A stretch of DNA of 31,976 nt from CAZGXI01 sp964529715 (GTDB taxonomy: Bacteria; Chloroflexota; Anaerolineae; Aggregatilineales; Ch27). Location: NCBI GenBank assembly GCA_964529715.1, contig CAZGXI010000046.1:1-31976 (forward strand), read 5' to 3'. The notes under the pieces are model-generated. The model saw only the letters and a program-made list of their open reading frames with translations. It did not search any database and was not told where the DNA came from. Below, piece by piece: positions 7,526 to 17,197 of the stretch. Every line of letters starts with the position of its first letter. The stretch's first letter is position 1. Position numbers and translations under genes: made by a program.

Positions 7526-8359
7526 TCACACGCCGCTGTAGGCGTTGAAGCCGCCGTCGATGGGCACGACGATGCCGGTGACGAAGCGCGCGGCGTCGGA
7601 AAGCAGCCACAGCACCGCGCCGAGCAGGTCCTCCGGCTCGCCGAAGCGGCCCATTGGCGTGTGGCCGATGATCTGCTGGCCACGCGGTGTCAGAGCACCG
7701 GTCTGCGCGTCGGTCAGCAGGTAGCGGTTCTGATCGGTTAAGAAAAAACCCGGCGCAATGGCGTTCACACGGATGTTCGGGCTATAGGTCTGCGCCATGT
7801 AGACCGCCAGCCACTGCGTGAAGTTGCTGACGGCGGCCTTTGCCGCGCTGTAGGCTACGATCCGCGTCAGGGGACGAAAGGCGTTCATCGACGACACGTT
7901 GAGGATCACCCCTGTGCCGCGCTCGGCCATGCCACGCCCGAACGTCTGGCAGGGCAGGACTGTGCCCAACACGTTCAGGTCGAACACGCCGCGCAAGGCC
8001 TCTGGCAGCAAGTCGAAGAACGCTTTGTCCGGTGAGGTGGTGGCGTCGGGGCGGTTGCCCCCGGCGGCGTTGATCAGCATATCGACCGGGCCAAGCTCGG
8101 CGCGGACCTTCGCTTCGGCCTGGGCCAGCGATTCGGGCTTCAACACGTCGCCGGCGACGACCAACGCGCGACCGGGGCCGCCGCGCAGACGGTCCATCAG
8201 CCGGTCGGCCAGAGCAGGGTCGCGGTCCAGAATAGCGACGTTCGCGCCCATGCCCGCCAGGGCGCAGGCCATTTCGCCGCCGAGGATACCCGCGCCGCCG
8301 GTGATCAGCGCAGTGCGGCCTGTAAAGTCGTAGAGGCGAGCCAGTGTTTCCCGGTTCAT
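7526..8359 (-). CDS. uxuB: SDR-type D-mannonate oxidoreductase (fructuronate reductase)
   Basis: The 277-residue short-chain dehydrogenase has the NAD(P) motif TGGAGILGG (20-28), INAAGGN (96-102), active-site Ser 156/157, Tyr 170 and Lys 174 (YSAAK), and the C-terminal VVPIDGGFNAYSGV. The GAGILGG and AAGGNRPDATT segments resemble the SDR form of UxuB (Bacillus YjmF-like), which interconverts D-fructuronate and D-mannonate. Other similar SDRs act on gluconate, so substrate assignment leans on context. The gene overlaps the uxaE stop by four bases (ATGA, 8356-8359), implying translational coupling, and has GGAGG in the end of uxaE as ribosome site. It is the last gene of the minus-strand uronate arm. 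Mannonate dehydratase (uxuA), the next pathway enzyme, is not in the window. Confidence 0.8.
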   Translation of the reverse strand: MNRETLARLYDFTGRTALITGGAGILGGEMACALAGMGANVAILDRDPALADRLMDRLRGGPGRALVVAGDVLKPESLAQAEAKVRAELGPVDMLINAAGGNRPDATTSPDKAFFDLLPEALRGVFDLNVLGTVLPCQTFGRGMAERGTGVILNVSSMNAFRPLTRIVAYSAAKAAVSNFTQWLAVYMAQTYSPNIRVNAIAPGFFLTDQNRYLLTDAQTGALTPRGQQIIGHTPMGRFGEPEDLLGAVLWLLSDAARFVTGIVVPIDGGFNAYSGV

Positions 8360-9822
8360 CGTGTACCCTCCTCCCCTGCTGCCGGCCCACCCACGAAGGG
8401 GGCCAGGTGTCGCCCGAAATGCGTCTCCAGCGCCGTATAATGCGCTTCTTCGTGCGTCGCCAGCGCCGCTCTGAGGCGCGGCCCGAACTGTTGCAAAGCC
8501 GAGCCGAAGGTCACGTGCAACGCCTGCCGCCCGTCGAAATCGTCCAGCACGCCTGCCAGGTCGCCATCTGACAGCGCCTGCGGCAGCGGGACGCGGGCCG
8601 GGTCGGCGGAAACGTGGTAGCTGGCCCTGTCCACCGGGTACCGTTCGCGCGCCAGCGCCAAGATGTCTCGAAACAGCGCGGGGTCTACGCCGGCGATGGC
8701 GCGCAGGGCCTCCAGATAGCTCGTGCCCGCCGTCTTGAGATGCACCAGATCGCCGGCGTATCGGGCGACGATGGGATAGATGCTGAACTTATCCGAGCCG
8801 GAATGCAAGCTGAGCTTGTACGGCCCCAGGCTGCGCGCGATGGCGGCATGGCGGGCAAATTCGGCCTCGAACTCGTCCAGGCTGCCGAGGTAATCCACGC
8901 CCTTCTCGAAGCGACCTACATAGCGCGGGGCCAGGCTGACCCAACGCACGCCCAGGCGCTTGAGTTCGGCGGCGATGAAGAAGTGCTCGACCAGCGACGT
9001 GGGCGTTGCGGTTTCGTCCACCGACACTTCCAGCTCGAACGGTTTATCGCCCGCCGCTGCTGCCAGGTGCCGGTACATCCGGGCGGTATGGGCCACCGCC
9101 CGCCCGTACTTGCAGGCCGCGCGCAGCAACGTCTCCTCGTCGAAGGCGACCGCCATCGCTTCGACGGAAAAGACGCGGTCCAGGTAGCGGGCGCGCAGGC
9201 CGTCCGGCGAATCGGCTAGCTCATCCCAGGGCAGGGCCAGCAGCTTGTCGCGCAGCACGGCCAGCGAATCGGTGTGGGCGGCGTTATCGACGTGCTCGCC
9301 GGGGTCAATCGTATAGAAGGTATACCCGGCGGCCAGGCACAGGTCGATGTCAGCCGTCGTCTTGAGGTGATCGGCGTCTGCGCCCCAGAGATCGCGCCAG
9401 CCCTCTTCAAAGACGCCCCACATGGCCTCGTCCATCACCTGCTGCGGCGTGCGGCCTGTGCGGGCATTCTCGCGCATGGACTGTTGAGCCAGGATGGGGG
9501 CCATACTGCCGGCGCGGCGCACGGCCCGGATATGTCCTGGCGTTGCCAGGCCCAGGCGATCGCCGCAGCCCACCGACTTGCGCAGCCCCAGCGGTTGTGG
9601 GCGCAGCCAGGGCAATTTTTCGCGCAGGGCCGCCGCGTTGTCCGCCGTGAGCGGGCACAACAGGACTTCTCCCAGATGCCGCGTGCCCTCGAAGCCTGCC
9701 GCCTCCCCCAGGATGCCCAACCGCTTGCCTGTAGACGTGTGGGCCAGGAAGTACGTCGCACGCTCCGTCTCAACTACCGAGCGCGGATAGACGGTCAGGC
9801 CGGTCAGCTTTTGCAGGTCCAC
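8356..9822 (-). CDS. uxaE: Tagaturonate/fructuronate epimerase (UxaE family)
   Basis: The 488-residue protein belongs to the family of the Thermotoga maritima tagaturonate-fructuronate epimerase (TM0440, about 480 residues). It has the characteristic stretches FLAHTSTGKRLGILGE, the GLRKSVGCGDRLGLATPGHI loop (about 80-98), YHVSADPARVPLP and LHVTFGSALQQFG near the C-terminus. The C4 epimerase lets galacturonate-derived tagaturonate join the glucuronate branch as fructuronate, bypassing UxaA/UxaB. It is cytoplasmic with no signal peptide. GTG 9822 is used, with GGGAGAG upstream inside the uxaC tail; only three bases separate it from the uxaC stop. Placement directly between uxaC and uxuB strongly supports the role. 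I cannot verify catalytic metal ligands from memory. Confidence 0.88.
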   Translation of the reverse strand: MDLQKLTGLTVYPRSVVETERATYFLAHTSTGKRLGILGEAAGFEGTRHLGEVLLCPLTADNAAALREKLPWLRPQPLGLRKSVGCGDRLGLATPGHIRAVRRAGSMAPILAQQSMRENARTGRTPQQVMDEAMWGVFEEGWRDLWGADADHLKTTADIDLCLAAGYTFYTIDPGEHVDNAAHTDSLAVLRDKLLALPWDELADSPDGLRARYLDRVFSVEAMAVAFDEETLLRAACKYGRAVAHTARMYRHLAAAAGDKPFELEVSVDETATPTSLVEHFFIAAELKRLGVRWVSLAPRYVGRFEKGVDYLGSLDEFEAEFARHAAIARSLGPYKLSLHSGSDKFSIYPIVARYAGDLVHLKTAGTSYLEALRAIAGVDPALFRDILALARERYPVDRASYHVSADPARVPLPQALSDGDLAGVLDDFDGRQALHVTFGSALQQFGPRLRAALATHEEAHYTALETHFGRHLAPFVGGPAAGEEGTR

Positions 9823-9825
9823 AGC

Positions 9826-11253
9826 TCACTCTCCCAGTTTGTAGGCGCGCTTTGCCAGGCGATAGGCAAGGTCCTGGATCATCTCGTGGGCGTCGTCCTG
9901 GTCTACGATGCCGCGCACGACCAGCCCGGCGATCCAGTTGGCGCTGATGCGCCGCCACAGGTCATGCCGAGCAGGAATGGAGGCAAAAGCGCGCGTGTCG
10001 TCGTTGAACCCGACGGTGTTATGTAGCCCGGCGGTTTCCATCACCTGGTCGAAATAGCGCCTCATGCCGTTGATGCTGTCGTGGAACCACCAGGGCGGGC
10101 CGAGCTTGAGCGCCGGATAGTGCCCGGCCAACGGCGCCAGTTCGCGGGCGTAGGCCGTCTCGTCCAGGGTGAAGACGATCAGCGTCAGGCGCGGATCGAC
10201 GCCGTAGCGGTTGAGCAGGGGACGCAGGTTGTGGGTGAACTCGCTGCGCTCCGGAATGTCGCCGCCCATGTTCGGGCCGAAGCGTGCGGCAATATGTTCG
10301 TTGTGGTCACGCACCGCCCCAACGTGAAGCTGCATCACCAGCCCATCTTCGATGCTCATGCGGGCAAATTCCATCAGCATATGGGCCGTAAAGCGGCGGG
10401 CATCGTTATCGGTCGCTTTACCGCGCAGGGCGCGCTGGAAAATGGCTTCCGCTTCGACGGCGCTCAGCGCCTCGGTGTAGGCGCTCACGGCGGCGTGATC
10501 GGTCGCCGTCGCGCCCATTGCCTTGAAGAAGCGCCGCCGCTCTTCCAGCGCCCGGATAAAGGCCGGGAACGTGCCGACGCTCATACCGCTGGCCACGCCC
10601 AGGGCTTCGATCTGCTGTCGCCAGTCCGGGGCCAGGATATTCACCACCGCGTCCGGGCGGAAGGTAGGCCGCACGTTGCCTTGCCAGCCAGATGCGCGAA
10701 TGGCACGGTGATGTTCCAGCGCATCGGCGGCGCCGTCGGTGGTGCAAAGGACCTCGATATTGAACCGCTCGAACAGGGCGCGCGGGCGGAATTCCGGCGT
10801 CGCCAGCTTCGCGGCAATCTGGTCGTAGATAGCCTGGGCCGTCTGGGCGGTCAGTTTTTCCTGCACGCCGAAGACATCCCGCAATTCGTGCGCCAGCCAT
10901 GCACCGGTCGGCGTGCCGCGAAACAGGAAAAAGTGCTCGGCGAAAATCTGCCATATCTTGCGGTGATCCGGTTCAACCGGGCTGCCGTCGCGCCGGGGAA
11001 TGCCCAGGCTCTCCAGCGGGATGCCCTGCGAATAGAGCATCCGAAAGATGTAGTGATCGGGGATGATCAACAGCCCGGTCGGTGTGCCGAACGAAGCGTT
11101 TTCGTCGGCCAGCAGACGCGGATCAACATGCCCGTGCGGGCTGATGATCGGCAGCGCCGCTACGGCGTCATAGAGTTCGCGCGCCACGCGGCGCTGCGTC
11201 GGGTCAGGATCGAAATAACGATCTTCAGGCAGACTCCACTGCGGCTGCGTCAC
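9826..11253 (-). CDS. uxaC: Glucuronate isomerase (uronate isomerase)
   Basis: The 475-residue enzyme matches UxaC, an amidohydrolase-superfamily TIM-barrel isomerase. It converts D-glucuronate to D-fructuronate and D-galacturonate to D-tagaturonate. The N-terminal metal-binding motif SPHGHVDP has His 40 and His 42. Other family stretches are FGTPTGLLIIPDHYIFRML, CTTDGAADALEHH (about 171-183) and QLHVGAVRDHNE. Length is normal. GTG 11253 follows GGAGGAAGCG, a strong ribosome site. An 87-base gap separates it from the preceding Gfo/Idh gene, and three bases separate its stop from uxaE, so uxaC-uxaE-uxuB form a tight translational unit. It is the entry point of the uronate pathway in this locus. 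Confidence 0.95.
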   Translation of the reverse strand: MTQPQWSLPEDRYFDPDPTQRRVARELYDAVAALPIISPHGHVDPRLLADENASFGTPTGLLIIPDHYIFRMLYSQGIPLESLGIPRRDGSPVEPDHRKIWQIFAEHFFLFRGTPTGAWLAHELRDVFGVQEKLTAQTAQAIYDQIAAKLATPEFRPRALFERFNIEVLCTTDGAADALEHHRAIRASGWQGNVRPTFRPDAVVNILAPDWRQQIEALGVASGMSVGTFPAFIRALEERRRFFKAMGATATDHAAVSAYTEALSAVEAEAIFQRALRGKATDNDARRFTAHMLMEFARMSIEDGLVMQLHVGAVRDHNEHIAARFGPNMGGDIPERSEFTHNLRPLLNRYGVDPRLTLIVFTLDETAYARELAPLAGHYPALKLGPPWWFHDSINGMRRYFDQVMETAGLHNTVGFNDDTRAFASIPARHDLWRRISANWIAGLVVRGIVDQDDAHEMIQDLAYRLAKRAYKLGE

Positions 11254-11340
11254 CGCTTCCTCCTTCCTCCACCGTTGCAGGCGGTGTTCCTGGAATACAA
11301 CCGGTCACATCAAATCGCCACCGACACTGGCAGCAGGCGC

Positions 11341-12429
11341 TCACCGGTCTATTGCTTCTGGCGCGCCGTTCATCGCGGTGTAGAACGGGTCGCCGGGGAC
11401 GATCTCACCACGCTGCACAGGTCGCCCACACAACGCCGACTTGTACAGGCTGGCGATGAATTCCAGAATACGGCGCGCCTCTGGCCCACTGACGGGCGGC
11501 CTTTTGCCACTTTCCATGCGATCCAAGATTTCGACCAACTGGGCATCGTGGTGGCTGGGCGTGTTGTCCGTAAGCAGTTGCCAGGCCGCCAACGCCTCTG
11601 GATCGGCCACGCCCTCCGGCAGGCTAAAGCGCCAGTTCTCGTTGTCGTAGCGATACAGGGCGTTTACCTCGACGGTGGCCCGCTGGAAATCCAGCCGTAG
11701 CCGGCTTTCCTGGCGCGGCGACAGGACGCTGTTGACGATGCTGCCCAGCGCGCCGCTCTCAAACCGCACCAGCGCCATCGACACATCCTCGACCTGGATA
11801 GGACGTTCGAGCGTGGCGATCATGGCGTGCACCTCGCGCCAGTCGCCGAGCAGCCACAAGAACAGGTCCATCAGGTGGATGCCCAGGGTCGCCGTTGGGC
11901 CGCCGACTTCGGTAGCCCATTTGCCGCGCCAGGGCACACGGTAGTACGCCTCGTTACGATACCACAGGGTTTCACACACGCCCACCAGCGGCCTGCCGAG
12001 CGCCTGATCCAGGATCAGGCGCTTGAGATGGCGCGCCGCCGAGCCGAAACGCCACTGAAACACCGTGCTCACGTAGCGCCCGGTGCGCTGCTCGGCCTCC
12101 GTGATCGCATCGAATTCCTCCAGCGAGCGGCACAGGGGCTTTTCGCAGAACACCCACGCCCCGCCTTCCAAACATTCGATGATCAGCGGTTTGTGGGTGG
12201 CCGGCGGCGTGACGATGCAGACAAGCTCCGGCTGTTCCCCGGCCAACATCTCCGACGTACCGGTATACCAGCGTGGGACGCCGTACTCGGCGCAGACGGC
12301 CTTGACCCGCGCCTCATCAAGATCGACGGCGGCAACAACCTGGACGCGGCTGCCGAGATTGCGAAGCGCGCGCAAATGGTTGCCAACCGACTGGCCTGTA
12401 CCAACGACGGCAACACGGATTGGGTTCAT
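11341..12429 (-). CDS. Gfo/Idh/MocA family NAD(P)-dependent oxidoreductase (minus-strand copy)
   Basis: The 362-residue protein has the Rossmann start IRVAVVGTGQSVGNH (4-18), then AAVDLDEARV, TPPATHKPLI, and the family CEKPL motif (Glu 96, Lys 97, Pro 98). It continues with the substrate-domain segment VGGPTATLGIHLMDLFLWLLGD (175-196), in which His 185 and Asp 188 are the usual catalytic-site positions. It is expected to oxidise or reduce a sugar or sugar acid, or to act in redox-assisted glycoside cleavage as in GH109-type relatives. The sequence does not decide. ATG 12429 is selected over an upstream frame extension because GGAGG precedes it and the Rossmann strand begins here. It lies between the flavoprotein gene and uxaC. 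The product is unrelated in detail to the second Gfo/Idh protein at 21135. Confidence 0.88.
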   Translation of the reverse strand: MNPIRVAVVGTGQSVGNHLRALRNLGSRVQVVAAVDLDEARVKAVCAEYGVPRWYTGTSEMLAGEQPELVCIVTPPATHKPLIIECLEGGAWVFCEKPLCRSLEEFDAITEAEQRTGRYVSTVFQWRFGSAARHLKRLILDQALGRPLVGVCETLWYRNEAYYRVPWRGKWATEVGGPTATLGIHLMDLFLWLLGDWREVHAMIATLERPIQVEDVSMALVRFESGALGSIVNSVLSPRQESRLRLDFQRATVEVNALYRYDNENWRFSLPEGVADPEALAAWQLLTDNTPSHHDAQLVEILDRMESGKRPPVSGPEARRILEFIASLYKSALCGRPVQRGEIVPGDPFYTAMNGAPEAIDR

Positions 12430-12469
12430 GGCTGCCGTATCCTCCGCTATACATCTAGATTCCACATAA

Positions 12470-12486
12470 CGCGGCGCTGGGCCGCG
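12470..12486 (-). other. Small intercistronic hairpin after the flavoprotein gene
   Basis: CGCGGC (12470-12475) and GCCGCG (12481-12486) form a six-bp GC-rich stem with a five-base loop, within the 65-base gap between the flavoprotein stop and the Gfo/Idh start. No T-tract follows on the minus strand, so an attenuation or mRNA-stability role is as likely as termination. Confidence 0.35.
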
Positions 12487-12494
12487 CTGATCGG

Positions 12495-13931
<1,437 letters not shown>

Positions 13932-13972
13932 TGCTATCCTTTCTGGAACGTGTTATGCACTCTGCACATCCG

Positions 13973-14094
13973 CCAGGGACTGAAGTCCCTGGCTATGGAT
14001 GTAAAGTCCACTGAAGTGGACTGGAGAATCTCCACGTCGAACCTGTTTTCAGTTCACTGAAGCAGACCTCTTCATCGGGAATTTCAATCCCCGA
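13973..14094. repeat. Tandem-hairpin intergenic repeat with TGAA loops, copy 2
   Basis: The 194-base gap between the flavoprotein and SDR genes holds CCAGGGAC-TGAA-GTCCCTGG (13973-13992, perfect 8-bp stem) and AGTCCAC-TGAA-GTGGACT (14005-14022, perfect 7-bp stem). A decayed third unit GTTCAC-TGAA-GCAGAC (14052-14067) and an inverted unit follow; the inverted unit reads on the minus strand as CGGGGAT-TGAA-ATTCCCG (14093-14076). The spacer between the first two hairpins resembles that of copy 1 at 4941. The loop sequence is conserved while stems vary with compensating changes. Confidence 0.75.
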
Positions 14095-14125
14095 CGGCAC
14101 GAACACGCAGCGATTATCACACGCG

Positions 14126-14905
14126 CTAGAGACGGCGCAGATGAAAACCGCCGTCCACGTTGATCACCTCGCCTGTCGAAAACGGGAACCAGCCTTCCGC
14201 CAGCGCGACCACTGCCCGGCCCACATCTTCCGGCTGCCCCCAACGCCGGATCGGGGTCAGACCGTCCTGAATCAGGCGCGTATATTTCTCGGCGACGGCC
14301 TCGGTCATGTCTGTTGCGACGATGCCCGGACGGACTTCGTAGACCAGGATGCCGTGCGGCGCGAGCGCGTCGGCGAACAGGCGGGTCATCATCGCCAGCC
14401 CGGCTTTAGAAAGACAATATTCCGCCCGGTTGATGCTGCTGGTGTAGGCACTGATCGAGCCGATGTTGACGATCAGCGGCTTCTGCGTGTACGCGCCTGC
14501 CTCCAGCAGCGCGATCATCTTCTGCGCGACCGCCTGGGTGAGGAAAAACGGCCCCTTCAGGTTCGTCGCCATCACCTCGTCGTAGCTGGCCTCATCGGTC
14601 TGCAAGAGGTCCACACGCCGCCGAGGGGCCATGCCGGCGTTGTTCACCAGCAGGTCGAGCCGACGGTTCGGCGCAAAAACCTGTTCGACCAGCCGTCGGC
14701 GCTCGTCGGCCAGGGCGATGTCGGCCTGAATCGCCGTCGCCGCGCCGCCGGCCTCCTGCACGGCGCGGACGACGCTCTCAGCAGCGTCTTGATTGGCACG
14801 GTAATTCACCACGACGGACCAGCCACGCTCACCGAGGGCCAGCGCGATGCCGCGCCCGATGCCGCGCCCGGCCCCCGTGACCAGGGCAACGCGCCGTTCA
14901 GCCAT
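14126..14905 (-). CDS. SDR family oxidoreductase (FabG/KduD-like)
   Basis: The short-chain dehydrogenase (259 residues from ATG 14905, 260 from the adjoining ATG 14908) has TGAGRGIG, NNAGM, Ser in NIGSIS, and the YCLSK catalytic Tyr-Lys pair (164 and 168 in the longer form). It ends with VINVDGGFHLRRL. FabG-like proteins in carbohydrate loci often oxidise sugars. Being coupled to GH88, it could reduce the 5-keto-4-deoxyuronate-derived intermediate (KduD role), but KduD-specific features are not visible, so that stays an inference. The reading frame overlaps the GH88 stop by 8-11 bases, with AAGGCGG upstream as ribosome site, so the two genes are translationally coupled. The tandem-hairpin repeat follows it. 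Confidence 0.85.
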   Translation of the reverse strand: MAERRVALVTGAGRGIGRGIALALGERGWSVVVNYRANQDAAESVVRAVQEAGGAATAIQADIALADERRRLVEQVFAPNRRLDLLVNNAGMAPRRRVDLLQTDEASYDEVMATNLKGPFFLTQAVAQKMIALLEAGAYTQKPLIVNIGSISAYTSSINRAEYCLSKAGLAMMTRLFADALAPHGILVYEVRPGIVATDMTEAVAEKYTRLIQDGLTPIRRWGQPEDVGRAVVALAEGWFPFSTGEVINVDGGFHLRRL

Positions 14906-16004
14906 CATGAACCGCCTTGCTCAATGCTTCCAGAAAGAAGTAATCTCCCCACATCACACTCTCGTCCACGCCCAGCCCTTTGCGCTGGTGATAGATGCCG
15001 TGCTTGAGCACCCCTTCCCAACCGGGCGTCTCCGCTGCCAGAAAGTCTGGCCCGGTCAGCGTATCGAGGATGCGCAGGGCGTAATCGCGGTAGAGCCGCG
15101 CGCGGGCTGGGTCGCCGGTCAGACGGGCCAGGTTCAGCAGGCCGCTGGCGGCGATGGCCGCCGCGCTGCTCTCGTAAGGCAGGGCCGGGTTTGGCTCCGA
15201 CCAATCATTTGGACAGACGCCGTGAGCAGGCGTGTTCTCGATGTAGTAATTGGCGCAGGCTTCAGCGGTTGCCAGAAAGCGCGCATCTCGCGTGAACTCG
15301 TAGACTGTGCCGAAGCCATACAGCGCCCAAGACTGCCCACGTGCCCACGAGGAGTCATCTCGCCAACCCTGGTGTGTGCTCTGACGCAAAAAGGCGCCCG
15401 TTTGCAGGTCGAACAGGCCCTCGTGAGCCGTGCTGCCATCGCCGCGAACGAGATAGCGCCGGGTCGTGAGGCTGTGCTGCATGGCGATGCGCCATAGGTC
15501 GGGGTTGTGGGTCTGCTGCGCGGCGTAGAAGATGATACCGACGTTCATCATGATGTCGATGAACAGGCTGTCCTCAGAGACGAAGGAACGTAGATACTGC
15601 CCCTTTTCCCGGAACCGCTTCGCCAGCGTCGCGCCCGCTTCGATCACCACATCGTTGATGGCCGGGTCGGGTTCCAGGTCGTACCAGCGTTTCCAGGTGG
15701 ACCAGAACAGGAAGCCCAGGTCATGTACGGCGCGATCTGTCTTGCGGTGCTCGATCAGGCGGGAATAATGAACCGCCCACTCGCGCCAGCGCCGGTCGCC
15801 GGTATGGGCGTACAGAATCCACAACTGACCGCCCAAAAAACCCTCGCACCAGTTGGTCCAGCTTTCGCCCGTGTGTTTCCACCGCCCGCCCAGGGTGTAC
15901 ATCGGAAAATAATCCGGGTCGTGCGTGATCAGGCGTTCAAGCTGGCCCGCGGCGAAGTCCAGCGCAGCCGTATAGCGTTCGTGGGATGCTGGCGAGATGA
16001 TCAT
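14898..16004 (-). CDS. GH88 unsaturated glucuronyl hydrolase
   Basis: The 368-residue enzyme has the (alpha/alpha)6-barrel GH88 pattern: WTNWCEGFLGGQLWILY (49-65), VHDLGFLFWSTWKRWYDL (93-110), FIDIMMNVGIIFYAA (148-162), DDSSWARGQSWALYGFG (216-232) and the C-terminal KGLGVDESVMWGDYFFLEAL. Asp 95 and Asp 150 align by motif with Asp 88 and Asp 149, the catalytic pair of the Bacillus sp. GL1 enzyme. Those enzymes hydrate the double bond of 4,5-unsaturated glucuronyl residues made by polysaccharide lyases, releasing the sugar. GH105 is a possible alternative, but the motifs look closer to GH88. No signal peptide is visible, so it should act on imported oligosaccharides. The start overlaps the lacI stop as ATGA (16001-16004). 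No lyase gene is in the window. Confidence 0.92.
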   Translation of the reverse strand: MIISPASHERYTAALDFAAGQLERLITHDPDYFPMYTLGGRWKHTGESWTNWCEGFLGGQLWILYAHTGDRRWREWAVHYSRLIEHRKTDRAVHDLGFLFWSTWKRWYDLEPDPAINDVVIEAGATLAKRFREKGQYLRSFVSEDSLFIDIMMNVGIIFYAAQQTHNPDLWRIAMQHSLTTRRYLVRGDGSTAHEGLFDLQTGAFLRQSTHQGWRDDSSWARGQSWALYGFGTVYEFTRDARFLATAEACANYYIENTPAHGVCPNDWSEPNPALPYESSAAAIAASGLLNLARLTGDPARARLYRDYALRILDTLTGPDFLAAETPGWEGVLKHGIYHQRKGLGVDESVMWGDYFFLEALSKAVHDG

Positions 16005-17026
16005 GGCTGTCGGGGTGGCCTCGTGCTTTCTCGAACGATCAGGTCAGACATCAGCACCAGTTGGTGCAGTTCGGTGTCGGGATTCTGAATGAGGTCGATC
16101 AGGTACTTCACCGCCATCTCGTCCTGCTTGGAGAACTTAAACTCGACTGTGGTGAGGGGCGGTTCGGTGTAGGCGGCGATCTCGCCGTTATCGAAGCTGA
16201 TCACCGATACATCATCGGGCACGCGCAGACCGTGTTCCCGCAGCGCGCGCATGACGCCGGGGGCCATGTTATCCGCGCCGACCAACAGCGCCGTGAACGG
16301 CTGCCCGCTCTCGATGACGCGCTGCGTCGCCAGATAGCCGCTGAGCATTGAGTAATCGCCAGGGAACGACGGCCCCGGCTCTAGACCGTGTTCGATCAAC
16401 ACATTGCGCCAGGTGGTAAAGCGCCAGTAGCCGTTTAGGAGATCGGGTTCCGGCGGGATGGCCCCGATCTGGCGGTGGCCCAGCGCGATCAGGTGCTCGG
16501 TCGCCAGGCGCGTGGCATATACCTGGTCGAAGCCGACCCAGGCCAGCTTCGACCCCGGTACGTAATCGCGGCGTACTAGGGGGATGCCCTTGCACATGGC
16601 TTTCAGTTCATCGTCTGGCAGGCGCAGGCGCGGCGCATACATCACCACGCCGTCCACCAAGCGGGCAGCGGCGCTATCCAACGCCTGGGGTAGGCTCTTG
16701 AGATCGGCTTCCGCGACCAACAGGCTGTAGCCGGCTTGTCGGGCCGTCCGCACCATGTTCTTGGTCGAATCAGCCAGCCGCCCGGCAACGGTGACATCGA
16801 CGATGATCAGTTCCAGGATGTAGGAGCGGTTGGTGGTGAGCATCTGGGCGGCGCGGTTGGGGTGGTAATCTAACTCCTGCATCAGCCGCAGAATGCGCTT
16901 GCGTGTTTTCTCCGAGACACCGGGCTTGCCGTTGATCACCAGCGACACCGTCTGGTACGAGACGTCGGCGAGCCTGGCGATCTCACGGATGGTCGTGGGC
17001 TTCTTCTTCGTAATCACGGCATTCAC
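16001..17026 (-). CDS. LacI-family transcriptional regulator of the uronide locus
   Basis: The 341-residue repressor has an N-terminal helix-turn-helix TIREIARLADVSYQTVSLVI (12-31) and the hinge region YHPNRAAQML (54-63). A periplasmic-binding-like effector domain follows, including VVMYAPRLRL, WVGFDQVYATRLATEHLIALGH and PDDVSVISFDNGEIAAYTEPPLTTV. The recognition helix SYQTVS is the same as in E. coli LacI. GTG 17026 is the only plausible start; an earlier ATG runs into a stop. It heads the minus-strand operon, overlapping GH88 by four bases, and diverges from the sugar ABC operon. Operators in the shared 171-bp region imply control of both arms and autoregulation. The effector is probably a uronic acid or oligouronide, but that is inferred from neighbours. 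Confidence 0.93.
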   Translation of the reverse strand: MNAVITKKKPTTIREIARLADVSYQTVSLVINGKPGVSEKTRKRILRLMQELDYHPNRAAQMLTTNRSYILELIIVDVTVAGRLADSTKNMVRTARQAGYSLLVAEADLKSLPQALDSAAARLVDGVVMYAPRLRLPDDELKAMCKGIPLVRRDYVPGSKLAWVGFDQVYATRLATEHLIALGHRQIGAIPPEPDLLNGYWRFTTWRNVLIEHGLEPGPSFPGDYSMLSGYLATQRVIESGQPFTALLVGADNMAPGVMRALREHGLRVPDDVSVISFDNGEIAAYTEPPLTTVEFKFSKQDEMAVKYLIDLIQNPDTELHQLVLMSDLIVRESTRPPRQP

Positions 17027-17042
17027 CCGTTAACGCATCAAC

Positions 17043-17054
17043 TTGACCGTTCAC
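17043..17054 (-). promoter_or_regulatory. Predicted LacI operator O1 at the lacI promoter
   Basis: TTGACCGTTCAC (plus strand) matches the perfect palindrome at 17134-17145 in 10 of 12 positions. It abuts the predicted -10 box of the lacI promoter and ends 17 bases before the GTG start, so a bound repressor would block its own transcription start. Confidence 0.6.
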
Positions 17055-17082
17055 ATCATAACACGGATTGAGAAGGGGGCAA
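17055..17082 (-). promoter_or_regulatory. Predicted promoter of lacI-GH88-SDR
   Basis: On the minus strand TTGCCC (17082-17077) and TATGAT (17060-17055) are 16 bp apart, matching the -35 box in 4/6 and the -10 box in 5/6 positions. It points toward lacI and is followed directly by operator O1. Confidence 0.5.
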
Positions 17083-17100
17083 AGGGGTAATTTACAGGTA

Positions 17101-17129
17101 TTGACCAGGGTAAATTATCGGTATAAAAT
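17101..17129 (+). promoter_or_regulatory. Predicted promoter of the sugar ABC operon
   Basis: TTGACC (17101-17106) and TAAAAT (17124-17129) are separated by 17 bp and each matches consensus in 5/6 positions. The region between is AT-rich in an otherwise GC-rich window. The -35 box also contains an operator half-site (TTGACC), and operator O2 lies four bases past the -10 box. Confidence 0.6.
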
Positions 17130-17133
17130 CAAA

Positions 17134-17145
17134 TTGACCGGTCAA
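17134..17145 (+). promoter_or_regulatory. Predicted LacI operator O2 (perfect palindrome)
   Basis: TTGACCGGTCAA is a perfect 12-bp palindrome placed where transcription of the ABC operon should begin. Its central CG and symmetric form are typical of LacI-family operators. Together with O1 it forms a two-operator arrangement 91 bp centre to centre, possibly allowing looping. Confidence 0.72.
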
Positions 17146-17197
17146 GTAAACGCGGTCGCCACTTCCAGTATCCCTATGCCGAAAGGATATTGCCAAG

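Noticed and set aside
10081..11700. Very long open frame (539 codons) opposite uxaC
   Set aside because: High GC content opens antisense frames; the translation has no family motifs, while the other strand encodes a complete UxaC with its metal motif and ribosome site.
14126..14905. Assignment of the SDR as KduD
   Set aside because: The motifs fit generic FabG-like SDRs; only context suggests a deoxyuronate role, so the gene symbol was left blank.
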